Part shown: in pieces, positions 51,601 through 58,570 of the stretch
Numbering within the stretch: position 1 is the first letter of the stretch
How the letters are laid out: every line of letters starts with the position of its first letter
Source: G965213525 sp965213525
GTDB lineage: Bacteria > Actinomycetota > Acidimicrobiia > Acidimicrobiales > Poriferisodalaceae
Reading direction: 5' to 3'
Assembly (NCBI GenBank): GCA_965213525.1
Contig: OZ243889.1
Coordinates: forward strand, 62,001 to 126,000
Length of the DNA stretch: 64,000 nt
Notes under the pieces: generated by a model
Databases searched by the model: none
Told to the model about the DNA's origin: nothing
Seen by the model: the letters and a program-made list of their open reading frames with translations, nothing else
Position numbers and translations under genes: made by a program

Positions 51601-52919
51601 CCTACGTCTTTGACCCGGCGGACCCCCACGACGGCCTGACCGTCCACGTGCCGGTCGCCGTGCTCGGGCGTCTCTCACCCGATCCCTTCGACTGGCTGGT
51701 GCCGGGGTGGCGCATCGAGCTGATCGAGGCCCTGTTGCGAGCCCAACCCAAAGACGTGCGGCGGGAGCTGCTGCCCATCGCCGACCACGCCCGGGCGATG
51801 GCCGCCGAGGTCGGCCCCGAGGACGGGCCGCTGCGGGCGGTGTTGTTGCGGGCGGTCGCCGGGCGGGGGGTGGCGCTGGACGCCGAAGCGCTGGCCGACG
51901 CCGATCTGGCGGCGCACCTGCGTCCCCGGTTCTGCGTCATCGACCACACCGGGGCCGTCGTCGGTGAGGGTGATGACCTGTCGGCGCTCCAACGCACCCA
52001 CCTCGACGACGTGCGCCAGGCGTTGGCCGGGGCGACCTCGGGCCTCGAGCGCAGCGGGATGCGCCGCTTCGAGCTCGACGTCGTACCCGAGACGGTGGCG
52101 GTGGACCGCTACGGAGGACTGGTGGTCGGTCACCCTGCTCTCGTCGACGAGGGTGACGCCGTCGGCGTCCAGGTGTTCACCGACGCCGCCGCCGCCGCCC
52201 ACCACATGTGGCAGGGCACCCGCCGGCTGCTGGTGCTGGCGCTGGGGTCGCCGCGCCGTGACGTCGTGGAGCGGCTGCCCGACGCCGACAAGCTCGGGTT
52301 GACCGTCAGCCTCGGTGACCGCCTCGCCGACGTGCTCGACGACCTCGTCGCCGCCGCGGTCGACGCCGTGCTCGCCGCCCACGGAGGACCCGTGCGCGAC
52401 GCCGCCTCGTTCGCGGCGCTGCGCGACGTCGTGCGTTCGGCCGTTCCCGACCTGGCCGTCGAGCACCTCGGCGCCGTCGTCGAGGTGGTGCTCGCCGCCG
52501 ACCGCGTCGCCGACCGGGTGGGCGAGCTCGGCAACGGGTTGCCCCGACCCCAGCTCGATGACCTCAGCCGGCACCTCGATCGGTTGTCGGGCTCCGGCTT
52601 CGTGACCCGTGCCGGGCTCGGCCGCCTCGGCGATCTGACCCGGTACCTGCAGGGCGTGGACGGCCGCCTCGACCGCATCCGGGGTGACGCCGAGCGCGAC
52701 CTCGAGCGCATCCGGGTGCTACAGGCGCTGGAGCTGCGCATCGACGACCTCACCCGCCGGCGCGGCGAGGCGGCGGCCGCCGATGCCGAGGCGCTCGGCT
52801 GGCAGCTCGAGGAGCTGCGGGTGTCCTGGTGGTCCCAGCGTCTCGGGACCTCGCACAAGGTGAGCGTGGAGCGCATCGACCGGGCGTTGCGACTCGCCGA
52901 GCAGGGCCCGATGCGATAG
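48675..52919 (+). CDS. hrpA: HrpA-like ATP-dependent DEAH helicase
   Basis: This is a 1414-residue DEAH-box RNA helicase of the HrpA type. Walker A is GDTGSGKST (residues 96-104), the DEAH box is at 193-196 (VIVDEAHERT), then SATLD, and the C-terminal motif QRAGRCGRLGPG. After the helicase core come the ratchet/OB part and the long DUF3418-type C-terminal region of bacterial HrpA. In between, at about residues 545-740, the usual sequence is replaced by proline-rich and Arg-rich linkers with seven Ala-Gln-Ser repeats. GTG 48675 was chosen (GTG 48657 is an alternative). It is followed 11 bp later by yaaA. It probably acts in mRNA processing or ribosome rescue. Confidence 0.9.
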   Translation: MQGSAGELRQRLRDVGWADAHRLRRRLDRARRIRDPRRRRSRLDEIARDLAAAEALVHRRAASVPVLGWPEDLPITAHRQQIIDVLGEHQVVVVVGDTGSGKSTQLPKALLAAGKGVRGVIAHTQPRRLAARAVAERLAGELGVDVGGPIGWTVRFDDRSGPDTLVRVLTEGVLVNELTRDPMLRRYDAVIVDEAHERTLDVDLLLAHLQRILPRRPELQVVITSATLDAGRLADHFGAPVVSVQGRGHPVEVRYRPWEPAPDGPDVDDDEATAQPGGEGAGTLGEAVAGAVGELVAEGPGDILVFCSGEREIDEAIEAVEGRHADVVEVVALHSRLPSADQRRALEPGASQPGGGGVRRVVVATNIAETSLTVPGVRFVVDGGTARIARSSGRSGLQRLPIEPISQASAAQRAGRCGRLGPGVCIRLYAEDDLIARPAHTEPEIRRTDLAAVVLRLASMGVRRADELDFVDPPERMALRAAERRLVELGALEPDAGPLGERLTEIGRRLARLPVDPRLGRVLVQAEREGCLDEAVVVVAGLSVGEVHPGARGSRTPAVGPAPGPQDQPRADPAGTSAPSPPAPGVQHSSDLVAMLERWEHLEQLRAQLPSRAFRRRCATEGLHHQRVRDWQDLVAQLRRIVAQSAQSAQSAQSAQSAQSAQSGPAGRSGPAGRRGAIAPERAGGRRGRRRRRTGGGADPGRRAYEEAGRVQVEDGAVRAEGRSASAGDGAARRHDALHRSVLAGFVSHVGHRDRRRGEHRGVRGLRFRLRRQSAVPASAPWVVAVELVSAEQTTGSMAARVRPEWIEELAGDLVERSWSEPWWDAAPGRALVSERVRLEGLTLVPRRRVPLTRADPVGARAMFIEHALVRGEWDRRPGLVDDNREAVAAAARLAVRARRPDLVVDSTDLARHYDHRLGPEIDSGAAFVSWWRRSRAAGGPTLELTAEGLLAGADPPLDLAAHPDTWPGAPELALSYVFDPADPHDGLTVHVPVAVLGRLSPDPFDWLVPGWRIELIEALLRAQPKDVRRELLPIADHARAMAAEVGPEDGPLRAVLLRAVAGRGVALDAEALADADLAAHLRPRFCVIDHTGAVVGEGDDLSALQRTHLDDVRQALAGATSGLERSGMRRFELDVVPETVAVDRYGGLVVGHPALVDEGDAVGVQVFTDAAAAAHHMWQGTRRLLVLALGSPRRDVVERLPDADKLGLTVSLGDRLADVLDDLVAAAVDAVLAAHGGPVRDAASFAALRDVVRSAVPDLAVEHLGAVVEVVLAADRVADRVGELGNGLPRPQLDDLSRHLDRLSGSGFVTRAGLGRLGDLTRYLQGVDGRLDRIRGDAERDLERIRVLQALELRIDDLTRRRGEAAAADAEALGWQLEELRVSWWSQRLGTSHKVSVERIDRALRLAEQGPMR
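50601..50663. repeat. 9-bp tandem repeat, seven copies, within hrpA
   Basis: The unit GCCCAGTCG is repeated seven times without error and encodes Ala-Gln-Ser seven times. Two further copies of an 18-bp GGACCGGCGGGCCGGTCG-like unit follow. The repeats lie in the linker between the helicase core and C-terminal region, so copy number changes would be tolerated because the unit is a multiple of three. Confidence 0.9.
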
Positions 52920-52930
52920 GCACCACGGTC

Positions 52931-53707
52931 GTGTTGGTGGTCCTGTCCCCGGCGAAGTCGCTCGATCTCGACTCGGCGCTGCCCGACGACCGCAGCACCA
53001 CGCCCCGCCTGCTCGACGAGGCGGCGAGCCTGGTCGAGGTGCTGGCCCCGATGACCCCGCCCGAGCTGGGCGAACTGATGGGCGTGTCGGACCAGCTCGC
53101 CGAGCTGAACACCGAGCGCTTCTCGGACTGGACCACCCCCTTCGACGCCACCAACGCCCGGCCGGCGCTGTTCACCTTCGCCGGTGACGTGTACCAGGGC
53201 CTGCAGGCCGAGACCTTCGACACCCGCGACCTGACCCGGGCCCAGAAGGTGCTGCGCATCTTGTCGGGCCTCTACGGCGTGCTGCGCCCCCTCGACCTCA
53301 TCCAGCCGTACCGGCTCGAGATGGGGACGCGCCTGCGCACGGACCGAGGCGACGACCTCTACGGGTTCTGGGGTGATCGCGTCACCGATCTGGTGGCGGA
53401 AGACCTTCGGGCGAGCCCCGGCACCGAGGTCCTGGTCGATCTGGCCTCTCGGGAGTACGCCGGGGCGATCCGCCCCGACCGGCTCGGCGCTCGGATCGTG
53501 GCGCCGGCGTTCTTCGACGCCAAGGGCGACGCGGAGCCCCGCATCGTGAGCTTCTCGGCCAAGCGGGCCCGGGGCGCCATGGCCGGGTGGATCGTGCGCC
53601 AGCGGGTGAGCACCATCTCGGGCCTCGACGCCTTCGACGGGCTCGGGTACCGCCACGACCCCGAGCGCTCGACACCGGACCGCCCGGTCTTCGTCCGCCG
53701 CAGCTGA
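52931..53707 (+). CDS. yaaA: peroxide stress protein YaaA (DUF328/UPF0246)
   Basis: This is a 258-residue protein of the YaaA family. It starts with the typical VVLSPAKSLDLDS. The family core PALFTFAGDVYQGLQAETF, RILSGLYGVLRPLDLIQPYRLEMGTRL, and VDLASREYAG, and the C-terminal IVSFSAKRARGAMAGWIV, are all intact. In E. coli YaaA is induced by OxyR and lowers free iron during peroxide stress, protecting DNA; it binds DNA with a helix-hairpin-helix-like fold. GTG 52931 is the natural start because VLVVLSPAK follows. A gap of 124 bp separates it from the candidate selenoprotein, which is also redox-linked. Confidence 0.95.
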   Translation: MLVVLSPAKSLDLDSALPDDRSTTPRLLDEAASLVEVLAPMTPPELGELMGVSDQLAELNTERFSDWTTPFDATNARPALFTFAGDVYQGLQAETFDTRDLTRAQKVLRILSGLYGVLRPLDLIQPYRLEMGTRLRTDRGDDLYGFWGDRVTDLVAEDLRASPGTEVLVDLASREYAGAIRPDRLGARIVAPAFFDAKGDAEPRIVSFSAKRARGAMAGWIVRQRVSTISGLDAFDGLGYRHDPERSTPDRPVFVRRS

Positions 53708-53831
53708 GCGGCGGTGTCGGCCTGTTCCAGCCCGGCTGAGCGTGGGTCACGGCCTCGGTGCGCGGCGGCTGGGTGAGCGTGGTCCCGCCGGTGTGTTCTG
53801 GTCGGGCCGCTGCGCCTGCGATGATGATCAG

Positions 53832-54455
53832 GTGGACCTGTGGTTCTGGATCGACCCCATCTGACCGTGGTGCTGGGTGACGGCCCGTTGGGTCGTCGAC
53901 GAAGTGGTGCCAGCCCGCGACGTGCGGGTGCGGTGGGAGCCCATCAGCCTGTACTTCAAGAACGAGCCGGCCCCGGACGACTCGGTGCACGATCGCGTCC
54001 TGTTCACCCACCGGTTGCTGCGGGTGCTCGAGGCGGTGCGGGCGGCGTCGGGTGATGACGCCGACCGGGCGATGGGCGAGCTCTACTACGAGCTCGGGCG
54101 CCGCATCCACCACGACCGCGACCGCGACTTCACCGCAGCGGAGGCTCTGAGGGCGGTCGGGCTCGACCCGGGGCTCGCCGAGGCGGCTCACGACGAGTCG
54201 TGGGACACCGAGATCCGGTCGCGCATGGACGCCGGCCTGGCTCTCACCGGTGAGGACGTCGGCACGCCGATCCTGGCGGTCACCAACGCCTCGGGCGAGC
54301 GGGCCGGGTACTTCGGGCCGGTCATCACCCGGGTGCCGCCCACCGAGGACAGCCTGGCGATGTGGGATGCCCTGGTGACGATGATGGGCGTCGACGGCTT
54401 CTGGGAGCTCAAGCGCACCCGCACCGAGGCGCCCGACTTCGGCGAACGCCCCTAG
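53832..54455 (+). CDS. candidate selenoprotein: DsbA-like mycothiol-dependent nitroreductase (Rv2466c family) with in-frame UGA
   Basis: This is a 207-residue thioredoxin-fold/DsbA-type protein. GTG 53832 starts VDLWFWIDPI, then TGA at 53862-53864, then PWCWVTARWVVDEV. In Rv2466c of M. tuberculosis the same place reads DPLCPWCW, with the first Cys as the attacking residue. Here the UGA stands at that Cys, giving U-P-W-C. The rest matches the family: ELYYELGRRIH, GEDVGTPILAV, GYFGPVITRVPP, MWDALVTMM, FWELKRTRTEAPDF. Without read-through the nearest start is GTG 53877, which would delete the active site and strand 1 and has no ribosome site. A hairpin follows the UGA. Read-through as selenocysteine is an inference; a nonsense mutation remains possible. 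Confidence 0.7.
53879..53897 (+). promoter_or_regulatory. candidate bacterial SECIS hairpin
   Basis: The stem GACGGCCC (53879-53886) pairs with GGGUCGUC (53890-53897): eight pairs, one G-U, with loop GUU. The stem begins 14 nt after the UGA and the loop 22 nt after it. As I recall, bacterial SECIS elements sit in the coding region just after the UGA, with a G in the first positions of the apical loop and a loop distance of roughly 16-37 nt. This hairpin meets all these points. It lies inside codons that encode conserved residues, so some constraint may come from protein. Confidence 0.5.
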
Positions 54456-54492
54456 CCCTCCTCGGCTGGGGCGGCGACTTCGTCGGTCGCGC

Positions 54493-55086
54493 TCAGCGCC
54501 CGGACGCCCGGGCCCACACGCCTGCGGGCGCCGGACAGCCGACGATGAGCGGTCGGCGGCCGGCCTGGGCGCGGCGGTGGTTGGCGGCCGTGAGGATCGC
54601 TGCGGTAGCGACGATGAGTGCGTTCACGAGTGCCGCCGCCGTCGTCGGGCCGAGCCCGAAGAACGTGATCTGGTCCGCCAGCACCCGGGCGACGATGAGG
54701 GCTGCGATCCAGGCGGCGCCGTTCAGCGCAGCCGCGACCGTGTGCACCTTGACTCGCCGCCCGTCGGCGGACGAGGTGTTGAGGACGACGATCGGCCCGA
54801 CGACGGGGGCGATCAGCCCGGTGAAGTGGACGAACCCACAGGTGATCCGCACGTCGGACTCGGTTGGCAGCGTGCTGTCGCGCGTCCCCCACCATTGGGG
54901 GCACAGCTCGATCGCATAGTGCAACGTCGCCCCGGCCCAGACGCACGAGAAGACCTCGCCCACCGACGACGGCACGTACACGTCCCCGCCGATCAGGTCC
55001 CACAGTGAGGTGGCGACGTACCCGAGCGCGAACCACGCCAGGGGCAGCAACGCAGTGGGAACCTGGACGGTCCTGCGCTCACTCAC
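54493..55086 (-). CDS. integral membrane protein, unknown function
   Basis: This is a 197-residue protein with four or five hydrophobic segments (LLPLAWFALGYVATSLWDLI; VFSCVWAGATLHYAI; VHFTGLIAPVVGPIVVL; AALNGAAWIAALIVA; AAALVNALIVATAAIL). The middle part, VHFTGLIAP...KVHTVAAALNGAAW, loosely recalls DUF4870-type proteins but I cannot confirm it. ATG 55086 is a good start with the first helix soon after. The gene is convergent with the candidate selenoprotein gene at 53832, with a 37-bp gap. The frame covering 54452-55036 is a shadow. Confidence 0.65.
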   Translation of the reverse strand: MSERRTVQVPTALLPLAWFALGYVATSLWDLIGGDVYVPSSVGEVFSCVWAGATLHYAIELCPQWWGTRDSTLPTESDVRITCGFVHFTGLIAPVVGPIVVLNTSSADGRRVKVHTVAAALNGAAWIAALIVARVLADQITFFGLGPTTAAALVNALIVATAAILTAANHRRAQAGRRPLIVGCPAPAGVWARASGR

Positions 55087-55203
55087 GAGGCCGTCGCCCC
55101 CGCCCGCTCTGAGTCGCTGACGCAGCTCTCTGCCGCCTGATCGACGTATCCGATGACCGTCGAACCGTCGGTCGGAACGGAGGCGACCCGTGGGCGACCG
55201 AGC

Positions 55204-55363
55204 TCATCTGGAGTCTGGGTAGCCGGCGTAGCCGTCGCCATCCAGGTCGGAGCACTCGCCGGCGAACGAGCCTGGCGGGAGGCCGAACCGAGTCAGCGGA
55301 GCCGCAAGCCCCCGAGACCACGGTCGCAACGAAGAGCACAGCCCCCAGCTTCGTGCTTCGCAT
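55204..55363 (-). pseudogene. small lipoprotein gene with an apparent frameshift
   Basis: A lipoprotein signal, MRSTKLGAVLFVATVVSGAC, starts at ATG 55363. After about 26 codons the sensible frame moves by one base, giving RFGLPPGSFAGECSDLDGDGYAGYPDSR and TGA at 55204. GECSDLDGDGYAGYPDS looks like a Ca-binding DxDxDG-type motif. The unshifted frame instead runs into Arg-rich low-quality sequence to 55079. This is either a genuine frameshift, a sequencing error, or a misread of mine. Confidence 0.35.
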
Positions 55364-55413
55364 CCGAACCCCCCGCCCAGGTGCCAGTCACAACTCGCTT
55401 GCGGGACACGACG

Positions 55414-55572
55414 CTAGTGCGCTGGCCCGTCCCGGCCGGATGCTCTTTGACACCACAACGCCCCGAGGGCCGCAACGACGCCGAGCGCACGGAGCCACAG
55501 GTTGCCGTCGGCCAAGCCGGCTGCGAAGAGGACGATGGAGATGATGATGAGGGCGGCGGTGCCGGCGTTCAC
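55414..55572 (-). CDS. 52-residue small membrane protein
   Basis: This is a short gene. GTG 55572 starts VNAGTAALIIISIVLFAAGL, a membrane helix, followed by WLRALGVVAALGALWCQRAS, a second helix, and a charged tail to TAG. Its start overlaps the stop of the next small membrane gene (GTGA), the coupling pattern used elsewhere in the window. It has two potential helices and no recognisable family. Its small size and clean frame with coupled neighbour make it plausible. Confidence 0.55.
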   Translation of the reverse strand: MNAGTAALIIISIVLFAAGLADGNLWLRALGVVAALGALWCQRASGRDGPAH

Positions 55573-55736
55573 CCGACGTCCTTGGGCCGGTGGAGACGCC
55601 GCTGACCCCAGGCGATGGCGACGAAGAGGGCGTAGAGCGGCGGTCCGGTCACGGCCACGGTGAGGAGACCTGCGCTCCAGTCCCCTCCGATGACGCCGGC
55701 CAGGACGAACGGGGCGAGGATCGCCACGCAGAACAC
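55569..55736 (-). CDS. 55-residue small membrane protein
   Basis: GTG 55736 starts VFCVAILAPFVLAGVIGGDW, one helix, then LLTVAVTGPPLYALFVAIAW, a second, and a basic end GQRRLHRPKDVG. A CGGGG run sits six to seven bases upstream of the start. Its TGA overlaps the GTG of the 52-residue gene, so the two are coupled and may encode a two-component membrane complex. The longer frame upstream (to 55934) is not conserved-looking. No family is recognised. Confidence 0.5.
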   Translation of the reverse strand: MFCVAILAPFVLAGVIGGDWSAGLLTVAVTGPPLYALFVAIAWGQRRLHRPKDVG

Positions 55737-56014
55737 GCCGATCCCCGGTACGGGATCGGGCCGTGCTCCTTGGTCACAGATCTCGACGCTAGAACGGGAA
55801 CTCGATTGCGTCGCGAAGTCATCTCGGTGCGGGCGCTCGCCTCGTGTCGGCCAACCGACACCCGGGCAGTGAGTGGCCGCAGCAGGCGAGGTCGGACGTC
55901 GGGGACGTTCCGACGGTGTGCGTGCGGACCCCACGACCGGGGCCTTGCAGGATGGGTGGCGCGGTCGGGCGCATCAGGGACGGGCCTGACACACCCCCTC
56001 TCTACGATGGGTAC

Positions 56015-57269
56015 ATGTGTTCGATGACTGCGGTTCGGGCGGGTGGCGCTCGGGTCGGCGAGGTGCTCGACGTGTCAGCGACGCGGGCGGCGGTGCGGCG
56101 CCTGGTGGAGGTCACCGCTGACGTCGAGTCCATCGAGTGTGAGCGCACGGTGCTGGTGGGCGAGGTGTTGCGCACGAGCTGGTGGCGTCTGGAGGGGGCC
56201 CGCAGCCCCGGCCTGGCTGTCCACGCACCTCGGGCTGGGCGTCGACGCTGCCAGGGTGCTGGTCCGCCGGGCCGAGCTGTGTTCGCTACTTCCGCGCTTG
56301 GCTGATGCCTTCACCGCTGGTCGGGTCGGTGCCGCGCACCTTGACACCTTGGCCGGGGTGAGCACCGGTCGGTGGGAGGCGCTGCGGGCCGATGAGGAGG
56401 CGCTGGTCGAGGCGGCGACGGCCCAGGGTTTTGGCCGTTGGTCTGACACCTGTGCTGATTGGGCTGTGCGTCAGATCAGCGCCGACGCTGAGCAGCGCTA
56501 CGCCGGGCGCGCCTTGCGTTTGCATCACGACCTGTTCGGCGATGTGCACGGCCGGTTCTGTCTGCCTGGTGATGACGGCCACCGGGTGGCCCAGGCCATC
56601 GATGCTGCCACTGCGGCCCCTGATCATTGGTCTGATCCCATGGAGCGGACCTTCTGGGCCCGTCGGGCCGACGCGTTGGTCGAGTTGGTCTGCGGCGACG
56701 GCGACGGCGACGAGCGCACGACCACCACCGTCGTCGTCGTCGACCGCGACGTGCTCGACCGTGACGTGCTGGTTGGGGCGGTACCGCCCAGCAGGGACCT
56801 CGGCGCAGACGGTCATCGAGGCGGCGGCACGACCAGCACCTCGGTGTCTGGCCCTGCGGGGAGGACCGGGCGGGGGTTCGACCCGCAGCGGCGTTGTGAT
56901 CACCAGTCTTGGGCCATCGGTCCGGCCACCGCCGCCCGCTTGGCCTGTGATGCCCTCGTCGTCCGGGCCCACGTCAGCCAGGACGGTTCGACCATCGATG
57001 TGGGCCGGGCCAGCCGCACGTTCAGCGCCGCCCAGCGTCGGGCGTTGGCTGTGGTGCACCGGCGTTGCGGGTTCCCGGGTTGTGAGGTGGCCGTTCACCG
57101 GTGCCAGCTCCACCACGTCGTGGCTTGGCACGTCGGCGGGCGCACCGACATCGACAACGCCGTGCCGGTGTGCCGGTGGCATCACCACCTCGTCCACGAA
57201 CAACGCTGGACCGTCACCCGCCGGGGTGACCGCTGGTGCTGGCACCCCCCACCCGACGACACCGGCTGA
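56015..57269 (+). pseudogene. DUF222/HNH endonuclease (13E12-type) with a frameshift
   Basis: This is a large actinobacterial repeat-family protein. From ATG 56015 the frame gives MCSMTAVRAGGARVGEVLDVSA and VEVTADVESIECERTVLVGEVLRTSWWRLEGARS. At about 56205, at a CCCC run, the frame must shift by one base to continue as AAPAWLSTHLGLGVDAARVLVRRAELCS. It then reads intact to the HNH domain: HRRCGFPGCEVAVHRCQLHHVVAWHVGGRTDIDNAVPVCRWHHHLVHEQRW, with the H-N-H residues. The ATG follows TACGAT by a few bases, suggesting a near-leaderless promoter. It is either a pseudogene or a homopolymer sequencing error. Such genes are multicopy and horizontally mobile. Confidence 0.8.
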
Positions 57270-57474
57270 GCCCACGGCGGCGACCCGGTCAACGACACCG
57301 CTGCCGCCCGGGGCTCCAGGCCTGCGTCCCGCACCACGCCCGACCCGGACCGCCGACACCGGCGGCCCGGCTCCGGCGCGCCCGCCCACGCGCACCGCTC
57401 GGGCGCTGGACCAGAGCGAACCGCGGATCCCCCGGCCGTCGATCGATGCTGCCCCGGCGGATCGGCGGCCTCGG

Positions 57475-57747
57475 CTACACGACCGGGCCGGGACTCGGGG
57501 CGGGCGCAGGGGCCGGGCCGGGGTTCGGTGGCGGGACGACCGGGGCCGGGTCGGGGTTGGGGTTGGGCGGCGGGACGACCGGGGCCGGGTCGGGGTTCGG
57601 GTTGGGCGGCGGAACGACCGGCGCAGGGTCGGGGTTCGGGTTCGGTGGCGGCACCACCGGGTCGGGGTCAGAGGCGGCGCCAGACAGCGGCGAGGCAGCA
57701 GCGGCGGACGTGGGAGCGGCGTCGGGCATCCCTGCAGCGTTGCTCAC
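57475..57747 (-). CDS. small proline-rich repeat protein (possible)
   Basis: GTG 57747 overlaps the stop of the short-chain dehydrogenase gene (GTGA). The 90-residue product has an Ala/Ser-rich start and then four copies of a 13-residue unit, DPAPVVPPPNPNP-like. It ends in PAPAPSPGPVV. The composition is typical of unstructured linkers and the translated opposite strand is also repetitive (Gly-rich), so the coding strand is uncertain. Coupling with the dehydrogenase is the main argument that it is translated. No family is recognised. Confidence 0.35.
   Translation of the reverse strand: MSNAAGMPDAAPTSAAAASPLSGAASDPDPVVPPPNPNPDPAPVVPPPNPNPDPAPVVPPPNPNPDPAPVVPPPNPGPAPAPAPSPGPVV
57514..57669. 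repeat. 39-bp tandem repeat, four copies
   Basis: Four near-identical 39-bp units encode, on the minus strand, the 13-residue DPAPVVPPPNPNP motif. Differences are mostly at third codon positions of the minus-strand frame, which favours that strand as coding. They lie between the dehydrogenase and the HNH pseudogene. Confidence 0.8.
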
Positions 57748-58523
57748 TTCGGGGGCATCCGGATGCCGCCGTCGACCCGGATGACCTCGGCGTTCATGTA
57801 CGGGTTGGTGATGAGCTCGACGACCATGAACGCCAGCTCCTCAGACGAGCCCAACCGCTTGGGGAACAGCACGCTCTGGCCGAGGTGGGCCTTGAAGGCG
57901 TCGGACTGCTCGCCCTCGCCGTAGATCGGCGTGTCGATCAGTCCCGGGGCGATCGTGTTGACCCGGATGCCCACCGCCGAGAGGTCACGGGCGATCGGCA
58001 GGGTCATGCCGACGATGCCCCCCTTGGACGCCGAGTAGGCGGCCTGACCGATCTGCCCGTCGAAGGCGGCGGCCGAGGCCATGTTCACCACCGCCCCGCG
58101 GCTGCCGTCGTCGTCCACCGGCTCGGTGGCTGCCATCGCCGCCGCCGACAACCGCAACATGTTGAACGAGCCCAACAGGTTGACCTTGATGACGAAGTCA
58201 AAGGTCTTCTGGGGCATCGGCTCGTTGTTGCGGTCGATCGTGCGGGCCGCTGCCCCCAGCCCGGCACTGTTGACCAGCGCTCGCAGCGGCCCCATCTCTG
58301 ACGCTGCCGCCACCGCGGCCTGGCCGTCCTCCTCGCTCGACACGTCACAGCGGACGAACAACCCGCCCAGCTCCTTGGCGACCTCCTCGCCCGCTTCGGC
58401 GTTGAGGTCGGCGATGACGACCCGGGCCCCCAGCCCGGCCAGCTGACGGGCCGAGCCCAGCCCGATGCCAGAGGCACCGCCGGTCACGATGGCGGAGGCG
58501 TCGGTGAGATCCATGCGAGGCAT
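57744..58523 (-). CDS. short-chain dehydrogenase/reductase (3-hydroxyacyl-CoA dehydrogenase-like)
   Basis: This is a 259-residue classic SDR. The cofactor motif is TGGASGIGLG (residues 14-23). NAG is seen as VNSAGLG, the catalytic Ser lies in VVNMASAAAF, and Tyr163 with Lys167 in YSASK. IAPGLIDTP and an end ...VIRVDGGIRMPPK follow. The layout matches type II 3-hydroxyacyl-CoA dehydrogenase/17-beta-HSD10-like enzymes that use NAD(H) in fatty-acid or steroid oxidation. ATG 58523 was chosen over ATG 58514. It diverges from the propeller/PQQ gene. The proline-rich ORF follows with overlap. Confidence 0.92.
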   Translation of the reverse strand: MPRMDLTDASAIVTGGASGIGLGSARQLAGLGARVVIADLNAEAGEEVAKELGGLFVRCDVSSEEDGQAAVAAASEMGPLRALVNSAGLGAAARTIDRNNEPMPQKTFDFVIKVNLLGSFNMLRLSAAAMAATEPVDDDGSRGAVVNMASAAAFDGQIGQAAYSASKGGIVGMTLPIARDLSAVGIRVNTIAPGLIDTPIYGEGEQSDAFKAHLGQSVLFPKRLGSSEELAFMVVELITNPYMNAEVIRVDGGIRMPPK

Positions 58524-58570
58524 CGGATGGCGTCCTTTCGTGGTGACGACGCACATGCCACCGTCTGGGG

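Noticed and set aside
53877..54455. Intact shorter gene starting at GTG 53877
   Set aside because: It has no ribosome site and lacks the first strand and active-site motif that are present just upstream in frame across the TGA. The longer reading is the better model.
57514..57669. CRISPR-like direct repeats
   Set aside because: The units are contiguous with no unique spacers and no cas genes nearby. They are coding tandem repeats. The same holds for the 60-bp repeats at 19521.
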